Assembly: GCF_001269885.1 (NCBI RefSeq)
Contig: NZ_LHVH01000024.1
Coordinates: 558,001-622,000 of the forward strand
From: Pseudomonas kilonensis
Lineage (GTDB): Bacteria; Pseudomonadota; Gammaproteobacteria; Pseudomonadales; Pseudomonadaceae
Length of the DNA: 64,000 bases
Direction of reading: 5' to 3'
The stretch's first letter is position 1, and each line of letters begins with the position of its first letter. Below the pieces are notes generated by a model that was not told the origin of the DNA, ran no database searches, and saw nothing but the letters and a program-made list of their open reading frames with translations. Position numbers and translations under genes: made by a program. This document shows, piece by piece, positions 9,045 through 18,547 of this stretch.

Positions 9045-10067
9045 ATGAACGCCAGAATGCTTGTCCTGCTGTTGCTGCCGCTTGCCGGTTGCTCCAGTAC
9101 CAGTGATACCCGCTCGATGCCGGTGCAGATCCTCACGGCTGCGCCGGCCAATGCCCAGGCCACCGACATGCCCAAGGTCGAACAGACCTTGCGGCCCCAG
9201 GATGTACTGGATGTGATCTTCCACATCGGCACGACCTCCTCCCAGGCATATCGAGTGCAACCGGGCGACCAGGTTGCCCTGAACTTCACCGCCGCCAGCC
9301 AGCTCAATGGCACGCAACAGGTGATGCCCGACGGCCGTATCGAACTGCCTGGGGCCAACACCTCGGTGAAAGTCGCCGGGTTGACCACCGACGAGGCGCG
9401 CCTGGCGGTGCAGCGTGCCTATGACCAGAAGATGCTGTTCCAACCCAATCGCAACCAATTGACCGTCCTGGTGACCAGCCCGCTCTCCGGCGAGGCGAAC
9501 CTGCGCAACACCCTGACCCACCCGGCCACGGGCATGAGTCGGGAAATCATCGTGGGCCGGGATGGCTACGCCAGCTTCCCGGAAATTGGCTCGGTGCCGT
9601 TGCAAGGCATGACCGTCACCCAGCTGGAGACCCTCCTCAACGAGCGCTACGCCCAACTGCCCGGCCACATGACCGTGGATGTGCTGCTCAAGTCCACCGC
9701 CGGCAACGAGATCTATGTACTCGGTGAAGTGGCCCAACCCGGCGCCTATGCGATCCGCCGGCCGATCTCGGTTCTCGAAGCCCTGACCCTGGCCCGTGGC
9801 ACGAACGTCAAGGCCCGGCTCGACTCGGTGATGATCATGCGCCGCAACGGCAACCAGGTCGAAGCCCGTCACTACGACGTGGAAAAGGCCTTGAGCGGCG
9901 ACGCCTCGCAGATCGCCTACCTGCAGCCGGAGGACATGTTGTACGTGCCCAAGACCGGACTGGCCAAAGCCGGCGAAACGGCCAGGCAACTGGCCGACGT
10001 AGTGCTGTTCCAGGGCGTCGGGTTCGGCTTCGGCTACCGCGTCGACAACAAAGGCAGCGACAACTGA
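9045..10067 (+). CDS. Outer-membrane polysaccharide export lipoprotein, Wza family
   Basis: 340 aa from ATG 9045, preceded by AGGA at 9033-9036; an upstream in-frame ATG would add 14 residues in front of the signal sequence. The lipobox LPLAGC places the lipidated Cys at 16. A poly_export domain follows (QDVLDVIFHI, YRVQPGDQVALNF, VMPDGRIELPG), then SLBB-type repeats (EIIVGRDGYASFPEIGSVPLQGMTVTQL; EIYVLGEVAQPGAYAIRRP). It would form the exit channel for the polymer. A 20-bp gap separates it from the kinase-like gene. Confidence 0.92.
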   Translation: MNARMLVLLLLPLAGCSSTSDTRSMPVQILTAAPANAQATDMPKVEQTLRPQDVLDVIFHIGTTSSQAYRVQPGDQVALNFTAASQLNGTQQVMPDGRIELPGANTSVKVAGLTTDEARLAVQRAYDQKMLFQPNRNQLTVLVTSPLSGEANLRNTLTHPATGMSREIIVGRDGYASFPEIGSVPLQGMTVTQLETLLNERYAQLPGHMTVDVLLKSTAGNEIYVLGEVAQPGAYAIRRPISVLEALTLARGTNVKARLDSVMIMRRNGNQVEARHYDVEKALSGDASQIAYLQPEDMLYVPKTGLAKAGETARQLADVVLFQGVGFGFGYRVDNKGSDN

Positions 10068-10084
10068 AACTCAGGTGACCGATC

Positions 10085-11677
10085 ATGAACCCCAAGGAAA
10101 ATTATTTGCATGAGTTTTTCAGGATCTTCTTCGCCAACAAGCAGTGGGTGAAGCGCGTTTTCCTGATCTTCGCCGTGATCGCCCTGGTGCTGCCGTTGAT
10201 GCTCAAGCAGAGCTTCGATATCACCGCCCAGGTGATCGTCCAGTCGAAAAAACTCTCCCAGGGCGACGCCACCACGTCGCTGAACCAAGAGAACGCGACC
10301 TTCATCCCGCCGTCCCTGGCGGACATGGAAACCGAGAGCAATATCCTGCGCTCGCCGGCGTTGATCCGGCAGACCATCAGCACCCTGCGCGACCAGGGCG
10401 AATACACCCCAAGCCCCGGCATTTTCAACAAATGGGTGAGCGAACCGCTCAAGCTCTACATCACCCGACCGCTGCGCGAGTACGTCATCAACCCGCTGCG
10501 CGATGGCCTGGGGCTAGAGGTCGATCCGGTGCGCGACACCGTGCTCGATACGCTGACCGAAGAGGCCATCGAAAACCTGAAGATCGAGACCCTGCCCGGC
10601 TCCAACGTCATCTCCATCGTCTACAGTTTCGGCGACCCGGCCCAAGGCACCCGGTTCGTGGCGCAACTGCTGCAGAACTACCTCAGCAGCCGCCAGGACC
10701 TGCAATCGATCGAAATGCCGCAGACGTTCTATGAGCAGAAGAAAGCCCAATACCAGACCCGTCTCGACGGCCTGGAAGGCACCCGCCTGGGGCTGCTGGA
10801 AAACATCGGTTCATCCGACCCCAAGGAAGAAATCACTTTCCGCCTGAACGCCATCAACACCGAAGAACAGGCCCTGAACCTGTACCAGGATCGCCTGCTG
10901 CAAAGCCAACGCTGGCTCGATTACCTCAAGACCAGTCTCGCCGCAGCGAACAGCTCGCGGTTCAACGACTACACCTTCCCGTTCACCTTCACCACCACCG
11001 TGGACAACATTGCCTTCGAAGACCGGGAAATCAGGCAACTGGGCGAGCAACTGACCAGCCAGGTCAGCCGCTACATGAATGACCTGGCGATCTTCCAGCC
11101 CGGCAGCGAACCGATGCTGCTGGCCCGGGAGCAGATCATCCGCACACGCCAGCAGTTCCTGAAAGTGGTGAACAACCGCATCCAGGAGCGCACCACCGAC
11201 CTGGCGGTGGTCAGTTCGGTGATCAATCAGAAGATCGAGCGTATCGCCACCTTCAAGGGGCGCATCCACCAGTTGCAGGAAACCCAAAGCAAGCTGCGGC
11301 AGATGGACACCGAGATCAACGCCCTGCATGCGGCGTTCTCCACCTATGCCCAGCGTTTCGCCGAAGCCAGCACCGCGCGCTCGCTGGACACCGACCTGTC
11401 CAACGCGCGGGTCCTGAGCCCACCGTTCGAACCGACCGCCCCGGCCTTTCCCAAGCCGATGCTGATCATTGCCTTCGGCATGTTCAGCGGCCTGCTGCTG
11501 GCGATCGCCCTGGTCTATGTGCGTGAGTTCTTCGACCATCGCTTCAAGCACCCAGCGCAAATCACCCAGCAACTGGATGTGCCGGTGCTGTTGGTGATCA
11601 ACGAGCAGTCCCCCGACCGGGTCAACCCGCACCGCAACTGGAGCCTGCCCAGCCTTGTCCATTGGGTGCGAAATTGA
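10085..11677 (+). CDS. Chain-length determinant / polysaccharide co-polymerase, Wzz-GumC type
   Basis: 530 aa with a membrane segment at each end (about 24-41 and 460-481) and a long periplasmic region rich in predicted coiled coil (about 220-430, e.g. IERIATFKGRIHQLQETQSKLRQM). This is the layout of class 2b/2c co-polymerases without a fused kinase; the stand-alone P-loop protein two genes upstream is its expected partner. The C-terminal cytoplasmic tail is short. It controls polymer length and links Wzy to the Wza channel. Confidence 0.87.
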   Translation: MNPKENYLHEFFRIFFANKQWVKRVFLIFAVIALVLPLMLKQSFDITAQVIVQSKKLSQGDATTSLNQENATFIPPSLADMETESNILRSPALIRQTISTLRDQGEYTPSPGIFNKWVSEPLKLYITRPLREYVINPLRDGLGLEVDPVRDTVLDTLTEEAIENLKIETLPGSNVISIVYSFGDPAQGTRFVAQLLQNYLSSRQDLQSIEMPQTFYEQKKAQYQTRLDGLEGTRLGLLENIGSSDPKEEITFRLNAINTEEQALNLYQDRLLQSQRWLDYLKTSLAAANSSRFNDYTFPFTFTTTVDNIAFEDREIRQLGEQLTSQVSRYMNDLAIFQPGSEPMLLAREQIIRTRQQFLKVVNNRIQERTTDLAVVSSVINQKIERIATFKGRIHQLQETQSKLRQMDTEINALHAAFSTYAQRFAEASTARSLDTDLSNARVLSPPFEPTAPAFPKPMLIIAFGMFSGLLLAIALVYVREFFDHRFKHPAQITQQLDVPVLLVINEQSPDRVNPHRNWSLPSLVHWVRN

Positions 11678-12777
11678 ACGCGCCGTTCGGCCCGACCCGC
11701 CACAGCAGCCCCCTGTCGATCATTCATCTGCTCGACAGCGGCGGCTTCTACGGGGCCGAGCGGATGCTGCTCGATCATTGCCTGGCGACGCCCGGCCAGC
11801 ACCAGGTGCTGTTCCTGGCGGCGCCACCGACCTTGATCACGCGTTTTCGCCAGGCCGGGGTCGATTGTCGTCATTGCGCCAGTTGGGCCGAGCTGTTGCA
11901 GCACCTGCGCCAGCGCCGGGACGAGCGACCACTGATCAACACCCACAACTTCAAGGGGCTGTTGTTCGGCTGGTCGGCGGCCACGCTGTTGCGCCTGCCG
12001 CTGGTAATCACCCAGCATGGCTTCACGCCGCGCAGCCCCAAGCAGCGTTTCTATACCTGGCTGAGCCTGCAACTGTGCCGCACCGCCTCGGTCAAGCGGG
12101 TCGTTTGCGTGGCCGAGAGCATCGCCACGCTGCATCGCCGGGCCAGCGTGCGGGCGGAAAAACTCGATGTCATCCCCAATGGCCTGCCAGCAGCCAGCAC
12201 GCCGTTGGCCCATCGCGCCGACAAGCAACGCTGGCGGGTCGGCTACGTCGGCCGCTTAAGCAGCGAGAAAGGCCCGGACCTGTTCCTCGACGCCATGATC
12301 CCGCTGTGCCAGAAGCATTCATCGCTGCACGCGGTGATGCTCGGCGACGGCCCGGAACGCCAGGCGCTGCTCAAGCGCATCACCGATGCCGGACTGCCCA
12401 CGCGCATCGAATTGCCCGGCTACCAGACCGACATGAACGCCTGGTGGAGTCGCCTCGACGCCCTGGTGATCAGCTCACGCACCGAAGGCACGCCGATGAT
12501 TCTGCTCGAAGCCATGCAGGCCGGCGTGCCGGTGGTGGCGTTCGGCGTCGGCGGCATTCCCGACGTGTTGCAGGACCGCCATAACGGCCTGCTCGCGGCA
12601 CCGGCCGACAGCGCGGAACTGGCGGCGCAGATCGAAACGCTGTTCAGCGAACCGCCCCTGGCGCGGATCCTGGCCGACAACGCGCGCCGCACCCAACGGG
12701 ACCGCTACGACCTGCGCACGCTGGCCGAACGCTGGTCGCAGCTTTACATCCGCACGGCACGGGAGGCCCGCTCATGA
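11674..12777 (+). CDS. Glycosyltransferase family 4 (GT-B fold)
   Basis: 367 aa if translation starts at TTG 11674, which overlaps the stop of the preceding gene as TTGA; the coupled overlaps elsewhere in the operon support this. The N-terminal motif is LDSGGFYGAERML. The C-terminal donor domain has VGYVGRLSSEKGPDLFLDAM, LGDGPER and the E-x7-E motif SSRTEGTPMILLEAMQAGVPVVA. Adds one sugar of the repeat unit at the cytoplasmic face. Donor and linkage are unknown. Confidence 0.9.
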   Translation: MNAPFGPTRHSSPLSIIHLLDSGGFYGAERMLLDHCLATPGQHQVLFLAAPPTLITRFRQAGVDCRHCASWAELLQHLRQRRDERPLINTHNFKGLLFGWSAATLLRLPLVITQHGFTPRSPKQRFYTWLSLQLCRTASVKRVVCVAESIATLHRRASVRAEKLDVIPNGLPAASTPLAHRADKQRWRVGYVGRLSSEKGPDLFLDAMIPLCQKHSSLHAVMLGDGPERQALLKRITDAGLPTRIELPGYQTDMNAWWSRLDALVISSRTEGTPMILLEAMQAGVPVVAFGVGGIPDVLQDRHNGLLAAPADSAELAAQIETLFSEPPLARILADNARRTQRDRYDLRTLAERWSQLYIRTAREARS

Positions 12778-14144
12778 TTGTCCCACTCTCGATCATCAGT
12801 CTGCTGGGCCTGGTGTGCCTGGCGTTGCTGGCCAGCCCGTATCCGTTCCTGGCGCCGGGCGCAGTGTTCGGTCTGGTCGGCGTTGCCGTGCTGTACCGCA
12901 AGCCCATGTGGGGCCTGTTGGGCATTGCCGCCCTGGTGCCGTTCGAAGGCCTGTTCAAGGACAGCGCCTTTTCCGGCAGCAAATTCTTTGGCCTGGCGCT
13001 GATCATGATCCTGATGTTGCAGTTGGCCTTGCACCAGATTCCGGGGACGCGCCTGCGCAGCAATATCTGGCGGCCGCTGATCGGCTTCATGCTGCTGTAC
13101 GGCCTGAGCCTGTTGCTGTCGGAAAACATGGGCCTGTCCACGACCCATTTTCGCGAGCTGACGGTGGGGTTGATCCTGTTCGTGATCACCTTGCTGATCG
13201 GTCGTGAATTGAACCTGAACCTGTTCTGCCGACTGATGACCTTGAGCGTCACCACCACCTGCGTGCTGGCGATGTTTTCGGCCAAGTACCAGGACCAGGG
13301 CCGCGCGTCCGGCCTGCTGGAAGACCCGAACACCTTCGCCCTGCTGATCGCCTTTACCGTACCGCTGGCGTTGCTGCTGGTGGTGCGCGGCCCAAGCTTG
13401 CTGCACCGGTTGTTCTGGGGCGGCTGTTTCATCCTGCTGCTGGGCGGCATGACCAAGACCGAATCGCGCTCGGGGCTGGTGGTGTTGATGCTCAGCCTGA
13501 TGATCGGCCTGTATCACTACCGCGCGCAGTTGCCGCGTATCCGTCCACGGCACCTGGGCTTCGCCATGCTTGGGCTGGCATTGCTGATTCCCTTGGCAAT
13601 CGCCGTGATGCCGGCCGGCTATGTCGCGCGCATCCAGTCATTGAGCATCCTCAGTGCCGGCGCCAGCGCCCACCAGGACGAATCCCTGGGCCGCCGTGCT
13701 TCGTACATCCTGGTCGGCAGCCAGATGATCCGCGAGAACCCGATGCTCGGCTCAGGCCCCGGGACCTTTCCCCTGCACTACGCGCCCACCGGCTATGCCA
13801 AGGCGTTCTCAGCCAACCGCAAACTGAGTGACCTGTATCGCCGGGCCCATAACACCTACCTGGAAATCTTCAGCGAAATCGGCGTCCCCGGCGGGCTGAT
13901 GTTCGTCGCCATGATCGGCCTTGGCCTGTACAACCTGCTGCACGCCCGTCGGCTCTGGCTGCAGCGGCGGGACTGGGCGCAAGCGGACCTGCTGACGCAC
14001 CTGGGCATGAGTTTCCTCTCGCTGGCGTTGTTCCTGATGTTCCTCAGTGCGCCGAACCACAAGTTGCTGTGGATCATGCTCGCCCTCACCAGTGTGTTGC
14101 GCTACGACGCCGAGCAGGCCGCGCCCCAGGAGGCTCGTCCATGA
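12774..14144 (+). CDS. O-antigen ligase/polymerase-type membrane protein (Wzy)
   Basis: 456 aa with ten or more membrane segments and a larger periplasmic loop at about 275-365. The motif HNTYLEIFSEIGVPGG and the loop segment ENPMLGSGPGTF are typical of the Wzy_C (O-antigen ligase) family. In this operon, with a flippase and co-polymerase but no lipid A core genes, polymerisation of repeat units is the more likely role. Starts within the stop of the GT gene (ATGA). Confidence 0.85.
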   Translation: MIVPLSIISLLGLVCLALLASPYPFLAPGAVFGLVGVAVLYRKPMWGLLGIAALVPFEGLFKDSAFSGSKFFGLALIMILMLQLALHQIPGTRLRSNIWRPLIGFMLLYGLSLLLSENMGLSTTHFRELTVGLILFVITLLIGRELNLNLFCRLMTLSVTTTCVLAMFSAKYQDQGRASGLLEDPNTFALLIAFTVPLALLLVVRGPSLLHRLFWGGCFILLLGGMTKTESRSGLVVLMLSLMIGLYHYRAQLPRIRPRHLGFAMLGLALLIPLAIAVMPAGYVARIQSLSILSAGASAHQDESLGRRASYILVGSQMIRENPMLGSGPGTFPLHYAPTGYAKAFSANRKLSDLYRRAHNTYLEIFSEIGVPGGLMFVAMIGLGLYNLLHARRLWLQRRDWAQADLLTHLGMSFLSLALFLMFLSAPNHKLLWIMLALTSVLRYDAEQAAPQEARP

Positions 14145-15100
14145 GCTGCGTCAGCATTGTCATCCCGATGTACAACGAGGCCCGGCACATCGGCCGTACG
14201 CTGCAAGCGGCGCAGGAAGCCGCCCGCCAGGCAGGCCTGGCATGTGAATTGATCGTGGTGGACAACGGCTCCGACGACCACGGCCCGCGCATCGCCAACG
14301 AGTTGGGGGCACGGGTGTTGATCGTGCCAGGCGTGCACATCGGCGCCCTGCGCAACCGCGGTGCCGCCGCCGCCCAGGGTGACTGGCTGGCGTTCATCGA
14401 TGCCGACATCGAAATGCCGGCCGACTGGCTCACGCTGCTGCTGGAGCTCGAAGGTCACCAGGGCGACGTACTCGGCCTGGACCTCGACACGCCCCGGCAG
14501 GCGCCGTGGTTCGCCGAAGCCTGGCAGCGCCGCAGCCAACGCCCGGGGTCACGCCTCCTGCATCGGGTGCAGTGGCTGCCCAGTGCCAACCTGTTGATGC
14601 GTCGCAGCTGGTTCGAACGGGTCGGTGGCTTCGACGAAACCCTGCGCACTGGCGAAGACAAGGACTTCTCCTGGCGCCTGCGCCAGGCCGACGCGCAATT
14701 GCTGCTGGTCAACGAAAGCGTGGCCCTGCACTGGGGCTATGAGGGCAGTTGGCGCGAGTGGATGAGCAAGGAACTGTGGCGCCAGGGCAGCCATCTGCAA
14801 TTGCTCCGCAGCCATGGCCCGAGCCTGCGCCTGCTGCGTTTCCCGGCGCTGTCAGTGGGCGCCTGGGGCTTGGACCTGCTGGCCGTGCTCGCGTTGCTCC
14901 AGGGGCAGTTGCACCTGGCGTTGACGTTGTTGCTGGTCACCGCCCTGCCGCCTTTGTTCCTGAGCCTGCGCCAGAGCCGGCGCGAGCCGCGCCTGACCTT
15001 GCAATTGTGGGCCTTGCATGGCGTGCGCCTGCACCTGACCGGCGCCGCCCTGCTGCTCAACCTGTGTCATTGGAATGCCAGGAGACCTGCCCGTGGCTGA
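14141..15100 (+). CDS. Glycosyltransferase family 2 (GT-A fold)
   Basis: 319 aa from ATG 14141, overlapping the preceding TGA, with an excellent ribosome binding site (CAGGAGG at 14127-14133). The motifs are SIVIPMYNEARHIGRTL at the N-terminus, the nucleotide/metal site VVDNGSDD, the DxD-type FIDADIEMP, and the acceptor-side GEDKDFSWRL. The C-terminal hydrophobic part (about 240-285) should anchor it to the membrane. Confidence 0.9.
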   Translation: MSCVSIVIPMYNEARHIGRTLQAAQEAARQAGLACELIVVDNGSDDHGPRIANELGARVLIVPGVHIGALRNRGAAAAQGDWLAFIDADIEMPADWLTLLLELEGHQGDVLGLDLDTPRQAPWFAEAWQRRSQRPGSRLLHRVQWLPSANLLMRRSWFERVGGFDETLRTGEDKDFSWRLRQADAQLLLVNESVALHWGYEGSWREWMSKELWRQGSHLQLLRSHGPSLRLLRFPALSVGAWGLDLLAVLALLQGQLHLALTLLLVTALPPLFLSLRQSRREPRLTLQLWALHGVRLHLTGAALLLNLCHWNARRPARG

Positions 15101-16229
15101 ATTCATTTATTGGTCGTGCCTGTTGCTGCCGGTGTACGCCTACCTCGGTTACCCCTTGATGTTGAGCCTGCTGGTGCCGCTGTTTCCGCTGCGGCGCTAC
15201 GGCAAGGCGTTGCCGATGGACGTGAGCATCGTCATTGCCGCCCACAACGAGGCGCGGCACATCGAAGAGAAGTTGCGCACCTTGCTGGCCCAGGACTATC
15301 GGGCCCATTCGCTGCAAATCATCCTCGCCAGCGACGGCTCCACCGACGAGACGGTGGCCTGCGCGCGCAAGGTGATCGATCCGCGCATCAGCGTGCTCGA
15401 CCTGCCGCGCCAGGGCAAGGCCGCCGCCCTCAATACCGGTGTCGCCCACAGCAGCGGTCAGATCCTGGTGTTTACCGACGCCGATAACCAATGGGCCAAC
15501 GACACCCTCGGCCATCTGCTGGCGCCCTTGGGCGATCCCGAAGTCGGCGCCTGTGCCGGGCACATGGAAATCCCGGTGCCGGGCAAGGGCCTGAGCCTGG
15601 GCGACAGCCTGTATCGTCATTACGAAGGCTGGTTGCGTCGGGTGGAGAGCCGCACCGGCTGCATGGTCTCGGCCGACGGCGCGCTGTTGGCCCTGCGCCG
15701 GGGGCTGTTCCAACCGATACCGGCCCAGGTCAACGATGACTTTTTCCTCAGCACCTGCGCGCCGGCCGCCGGCAAGTCCATCGTCTATGCCCCCCTGGCC
15801 CGGGTGACTGACCAGGGCGTGGACGAAGCCGACAAGCAGTTTCGCCGTCGCCAGCGAGTCACCGTCGGCGGGTTGCAGAGCCTGGCCCAGCGCCGGGCGT
15901 TGCTCAACCCGCTGCGTCATGGGCTCTACGCCATCGGGCTGATCAGCCACAAGTTGATCCGCCGCCTGGCGCCGGTGTTGCTGCTGCCACTGTTGCTGAG
16001 CAATGCCTGGCTGTGGAACGACCATCCGTTCTATCGCCTGAGCCTGGTGGCGCAATTGCTCGGTTACGCCATGGCGCTGATCGGCTTGATGGACGCGCGC
16101 CACCGCTTGCCCCGGCCCTTTCGCCTGGCCGCATTCGTACTGGTGACGCTGGCGGGCATGAGCATCGGGCTCTGGCAGTTCCTGCGGGGCCAGCGCTACA
16201 GCCAATGGAACCCCGAGCAGAACCGCTGA
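15093..16229 (+). CDS. Glycosyltransferase family 2, membrane-bound
   Basis: 378 aa from GTG 15093, chosen because AGGAG at 15080-15084 is ideally spaced and the codon overlaps the end of the preceding gene; an ATG at 15075 is less well placed. An N-terminal membrane segment (FIYWSCLLLPVYAYLGYPLM) is followed by the GT-A domain: SIVIAAHNEARHI, LASDGSTDET, the DxD site FTDADNQW, VNDDFFLS and RRQRVTVGG. Three C-terminal membrane segments follow. The arrangement resembles processive synthase-type GT2 enzymes, but the operon context suggests a repeat-unit transferase. Confidence 0.9.
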   Translation: MAEFIYWSCLLLPVYAYLGYPLMLSLLVPLFPLRRYGKALPMDVSIVIAAHNEARHIEEKLRTLLAQDYRAHSLQIILASDGSTDETVACARKVIDPRISVLDLPRQGKAAALNTGVAHSSGQILVFTDADNQWANDTLGHLLAPLGDPEVGACAGHMEIPVPGKGLSLGDSLYRHYEGWLRRVESRTGCMVSADGALLALRRGLFQPIPAQVNDDFFLSTCAPAAGKSIVYAPLARVTDQGVDEADKQFRRRQRVTVGGLQSLAQRRALLNPLRHGLYAIGLISHKLIRRLAPVLLLPLLLSNAWLWNDHPFYRLSLVAQLLGYAMALIGLMDARHRLPRPFRLAAFVLVTLAGMSIGLWQFLRGQRYSQWNPEQNR

Positions 16230-16241
16230 GGAGAAGGGCCG

Positions 16242-17246
16242 ATGTCGATCAAACAAGTCTTCAAGCGCACCGGCGGCTGGCTCTACCTGAACACGTCCCT
16301 GGGTCGCCATCCCCTGCGTGGCGCCGGCGTGATCCTGATGCTTCATCGTGTGTTGAATAACGACCGCGCCGCCGAACTGCCCCATCGCAACGAGTTGTGC
16401 GTGGGGCCCGAAGCGTTTGAACATTTGCTGATCTGGCTGCAACGGCATTTCGAGTGCGTGCCGCTGATGAGCTTGTTGCTGGCCGATCCTGAAAACGTCC
16501 CGAACCGCCCGCGGGTCGCCCTGACCTTCGACGACGGTTGGCGCGACAACGCCATGAATGCCTTTCCGTTGCTGCGCCAGTACCAGGTGCCGGCGAGTAT
16601 TTTCCTCTCCACCGATTTCATCGGCAGCCGTCAGCACTTCTGGTGGGAAAGCATCGGCGAAACCCTCTGGGGCAGCCATGGCCAGGTGGCGCGACGCGCA
16701 TTGATCGAGCACTTGCAGCACATCGGTCGACCGTTGCCGGTGCTGCTCGATGACATCGACGACGAGCGCCGCAGCCTGGCGCTGCTGCATTACCTGCAAA
16801 GCCTCAAGAGTCTCGACACACACACGTTGAGCGACCTTACCGACGCCTGCCCACAGGGCGCCCAGCCCCAGGCCCTGGACTGGCCCCAGGTGCGCATGCT
16901 CGAAGACTCCGGCCTGATCCGCTTCGGTCCCCATGGCGCCAGCCACGCGATCCTGACCGGGCTGGACGACCAGCGCCTGCACGAAGAACTGACGCGCAGC
17001 TGGATCGCCCTGGAAAACGGCTGCGCCCACCCCTTGCCGGTGTATTGCTACCCCAACGGCGATAACGATGAGCGCGTGCGCCAACAGGTGGCGGCCCACG
17101 GTTTTGCCTTCGCCCTCGGCACCGAGGCGGGGCTGTATCGCAACGACGGCGACCCCTTGAACGTGCCACGTTTCGGCGTCAGCCAACACAATGCCCATCA
17201 CCCTGAATTACTGGCCTGGCGCATTCGCCGAGGGGCACGCCCATGA
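16242..17246 (+). CDS. Polysaccharide deacetylase (CE4/NodB-like)
   Basis: 334 aa. The CE4 motif 1 is VALTFDDGWRDN (first aspartate as general base, second as metal ligand), with the metal-type H-x3-H in FGPHGASHAIL and a later VPRFGVS. There is no signal peptide, and the start MLHRVLNN-type segment (GVILMLHRV) is typical of the cytoplasmic or membrane-associated group in exopolysaccharide clusters. It probably removes acetyl from an N-acetyl sugar or O-acetyl from the repeat unit. Separated from the preceding gene by 12 bp; AGGAG lies upstream. Confidence 0.87.
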   Translation: MSIKQVFKRTGGWLYLNTSLGRHPLRGAGVILMLHRVLNNDRAAELPHRNELCVGPEAFEHLLIWLQRHFECVPLMSLLLADPENVPNRPRVALTFDDGWRDNAMNAFPLLRQYQVPASIFLSTDFIGSRQHFWWESIGETLWGSHGQVARRALIEHLQHIGRPLPVLLDDIDDERRSLALLHYLQSLKSLDTHTLSDLTDACPQGAQPQALDWPQVRMLEDSGLIRFGPHGASHAILTGLDDQRLHEELTRSWIALENGCAHPLPVYCYPNGDNDERVRQQVAAHGFAFALGTEAGLYRNDGDPLNVPRFGVSQHNAHHPELLAWRIRRGARP

Positions 17247-18547
17247 GCCGCGCTCACTACCTCAAGCACCTGGCGCTGAGCATGGGCACGCGCCTGGCGA
17301 TGATCGGCCTGCGCCTGCTGCGCAACGTGCTGCTGGCGCGGATTCTCGGGCCCAGCGAACGTGGGTTGTTCGCCTTGCTCAGCACCCTGCCGGACCTGAT
17401 CAGCGCCGCCACCAGCGGTGGCCTGAATTCCGCCGTGGGTTATCAGGCGGCGCAGCAGCGCTCGATGGGGCTGTTGCTCAGCCAGGTGCTGGTCTTCGGC
17501 TGCCTGCTGGCCGGGCTGCTGACCTTGCTGGTGGTGGCGCTGGTGCGCGAGTTCGGCGGCGAACTGGACATCGCCACGCAATTGGGATTGCTCGCCTGGC
17601 TGTTGTTGCTGGCCGTGCCGTTGACCGTGCTCAAGAGCGGCCTGCTGACACTGCACAACGCCTCCGGTGGCGTGGGTGCCTTCAATGCCTTGCGCCTGAT
17701 GGAATCCCTGGCGCCGCTGCTGCTGTTCCTGGCCTTGTTCTGGATGTGGAAAGAGGCGGCCCTGGAAGCGGCGCTGATCAGTTGGCTGGCGGGCCTGAGC
17801 CTGGTGGTGCTGGCCGGTTGGGTGTGGTTGCGCCGTGATCATGTGGTCACCTTGCGCTGGGATCGCACCCATCAGAACGAACTGTTGCGCTACGGCGCCC
17901 GCAGCCATCCGGACTTGTTGTTCCAGCAAATGCTGCTGCGCTCGGACTTCCTGTTCATCGGTGCCCTGCTGGGCAGCACGGCCCTGGGTCACTACGCCAT
18001 GGCCAGCGCCGCCGCCGAACTGCTGCTTATCGTGCCGGAGGCCGTCACCACGCCGCTGATGAAACGCCTGTTGCAGCAGGACCGCGACATGCAGCGCCTG
18101 ACGCCATTGGCCTTGCGCCTGACCGCCACGGTGATGCTCGGCGCCTGCCTGAGCATGGCGCTGATCGGCCAATGGCTGATCGTCACCTTGTTTGGCGCCG
18201 CCTACCAGCCGGCGTATCCCGCCTTGCTGGCGCTGCTGCCGGGGCTGTTCGGGCTGTGCTACGCGAGCATCCTGCGCCTGGATCTGCTGGGCAAGGACCG
18301 ACCTGGCACGGTTTCGCTGCTGATGGGCGTGGGGGCGCTGCTGAACCTGGCGCTGAACCTGATCCTGATTCCCCGCTACGGCATCGTCGGGGCCGCCGCC
18401 GCGTCGTCAATCGCCTACCTGGGCGTGACCCTGGCGCTGCTGGCCATGTACTGCCGCCTCAGCGGCGTAGCGCTGTGGCAGACACTGATCATCCTGCCCA
18501 GCGACTTGCTGCCGATGCGCAAAATGCTGCTTGGGAAATCGGCATGA
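17243..18547 (+). CDS. Polysaccharide flippase, Wzx/MATE-like
   Basis: 434 aa, hydrophobic throughout, with about 12 membrane segments. The N-terminus LAMIGLRLLRNVLLARILGPSERGLFALL is typical of the polysaccharide biosynthesis (RfbX) family. Moves the lipid-linked repeat unit to the periplasmic face. Begins in the stop of the deacetylase gene (ATGA). Its own stop overlaps another ATG (18544) in the frame of the next gene, which is informative for the insertion discussed under the REP array. Confidence 0.88.
   Translation: MSRAHYLKHLALSMGTRLAMIGLRLLRNVLLARILGPSERGLFALLSTLPDLISAATSGGLNSAVGYQAAQQRSMGLLLSQVLVFGCLLAGLLTLLVVALVREFGGELDIATQLGLLAWLLLLAVPLTVLKSGLLTLHNASGGVGAFNALRLMESLAPLLLFLALFWMWKEAALEAALISWLAGLSLVVLAGWVWLRRDHVVTLRWDRTHQNELLRYGARSHPDLLFQQMLLRSDFLFIGALLGSTALGHYAMASAAAELLLIVPEAVTTPLMKRLLQQDRDMQRLTPLALRLTATVMLGACLSMALIGQWLIVTLFGAAYQPAYPALLALLPGLFGLCYASILRLDLLGKDRPGTVSLLMGVGALLNLALNLILIPRYGIVGAAAASSIAYLGVTLALLAMYCRLSGVALWQTLIILPSDLLPMRKMLLGKSA

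Noticed and set aside
15057..17201. 714-codon minus-strand open frame opposite the glycosyltransferase and deacetylase genes
   Set aside because: It spans three well-assigned plus-strand genes and their junctions. Its composition (Gln/His/Ala-rich) is that of an antisense shadow.
18172..18543. Further N-terminal extension of the glycosidase-like gene
   Set aside because: This stretch is out-of-frame sequence inside the flippase gene; the coupled ATG at 18544 is the furthest plausible start.
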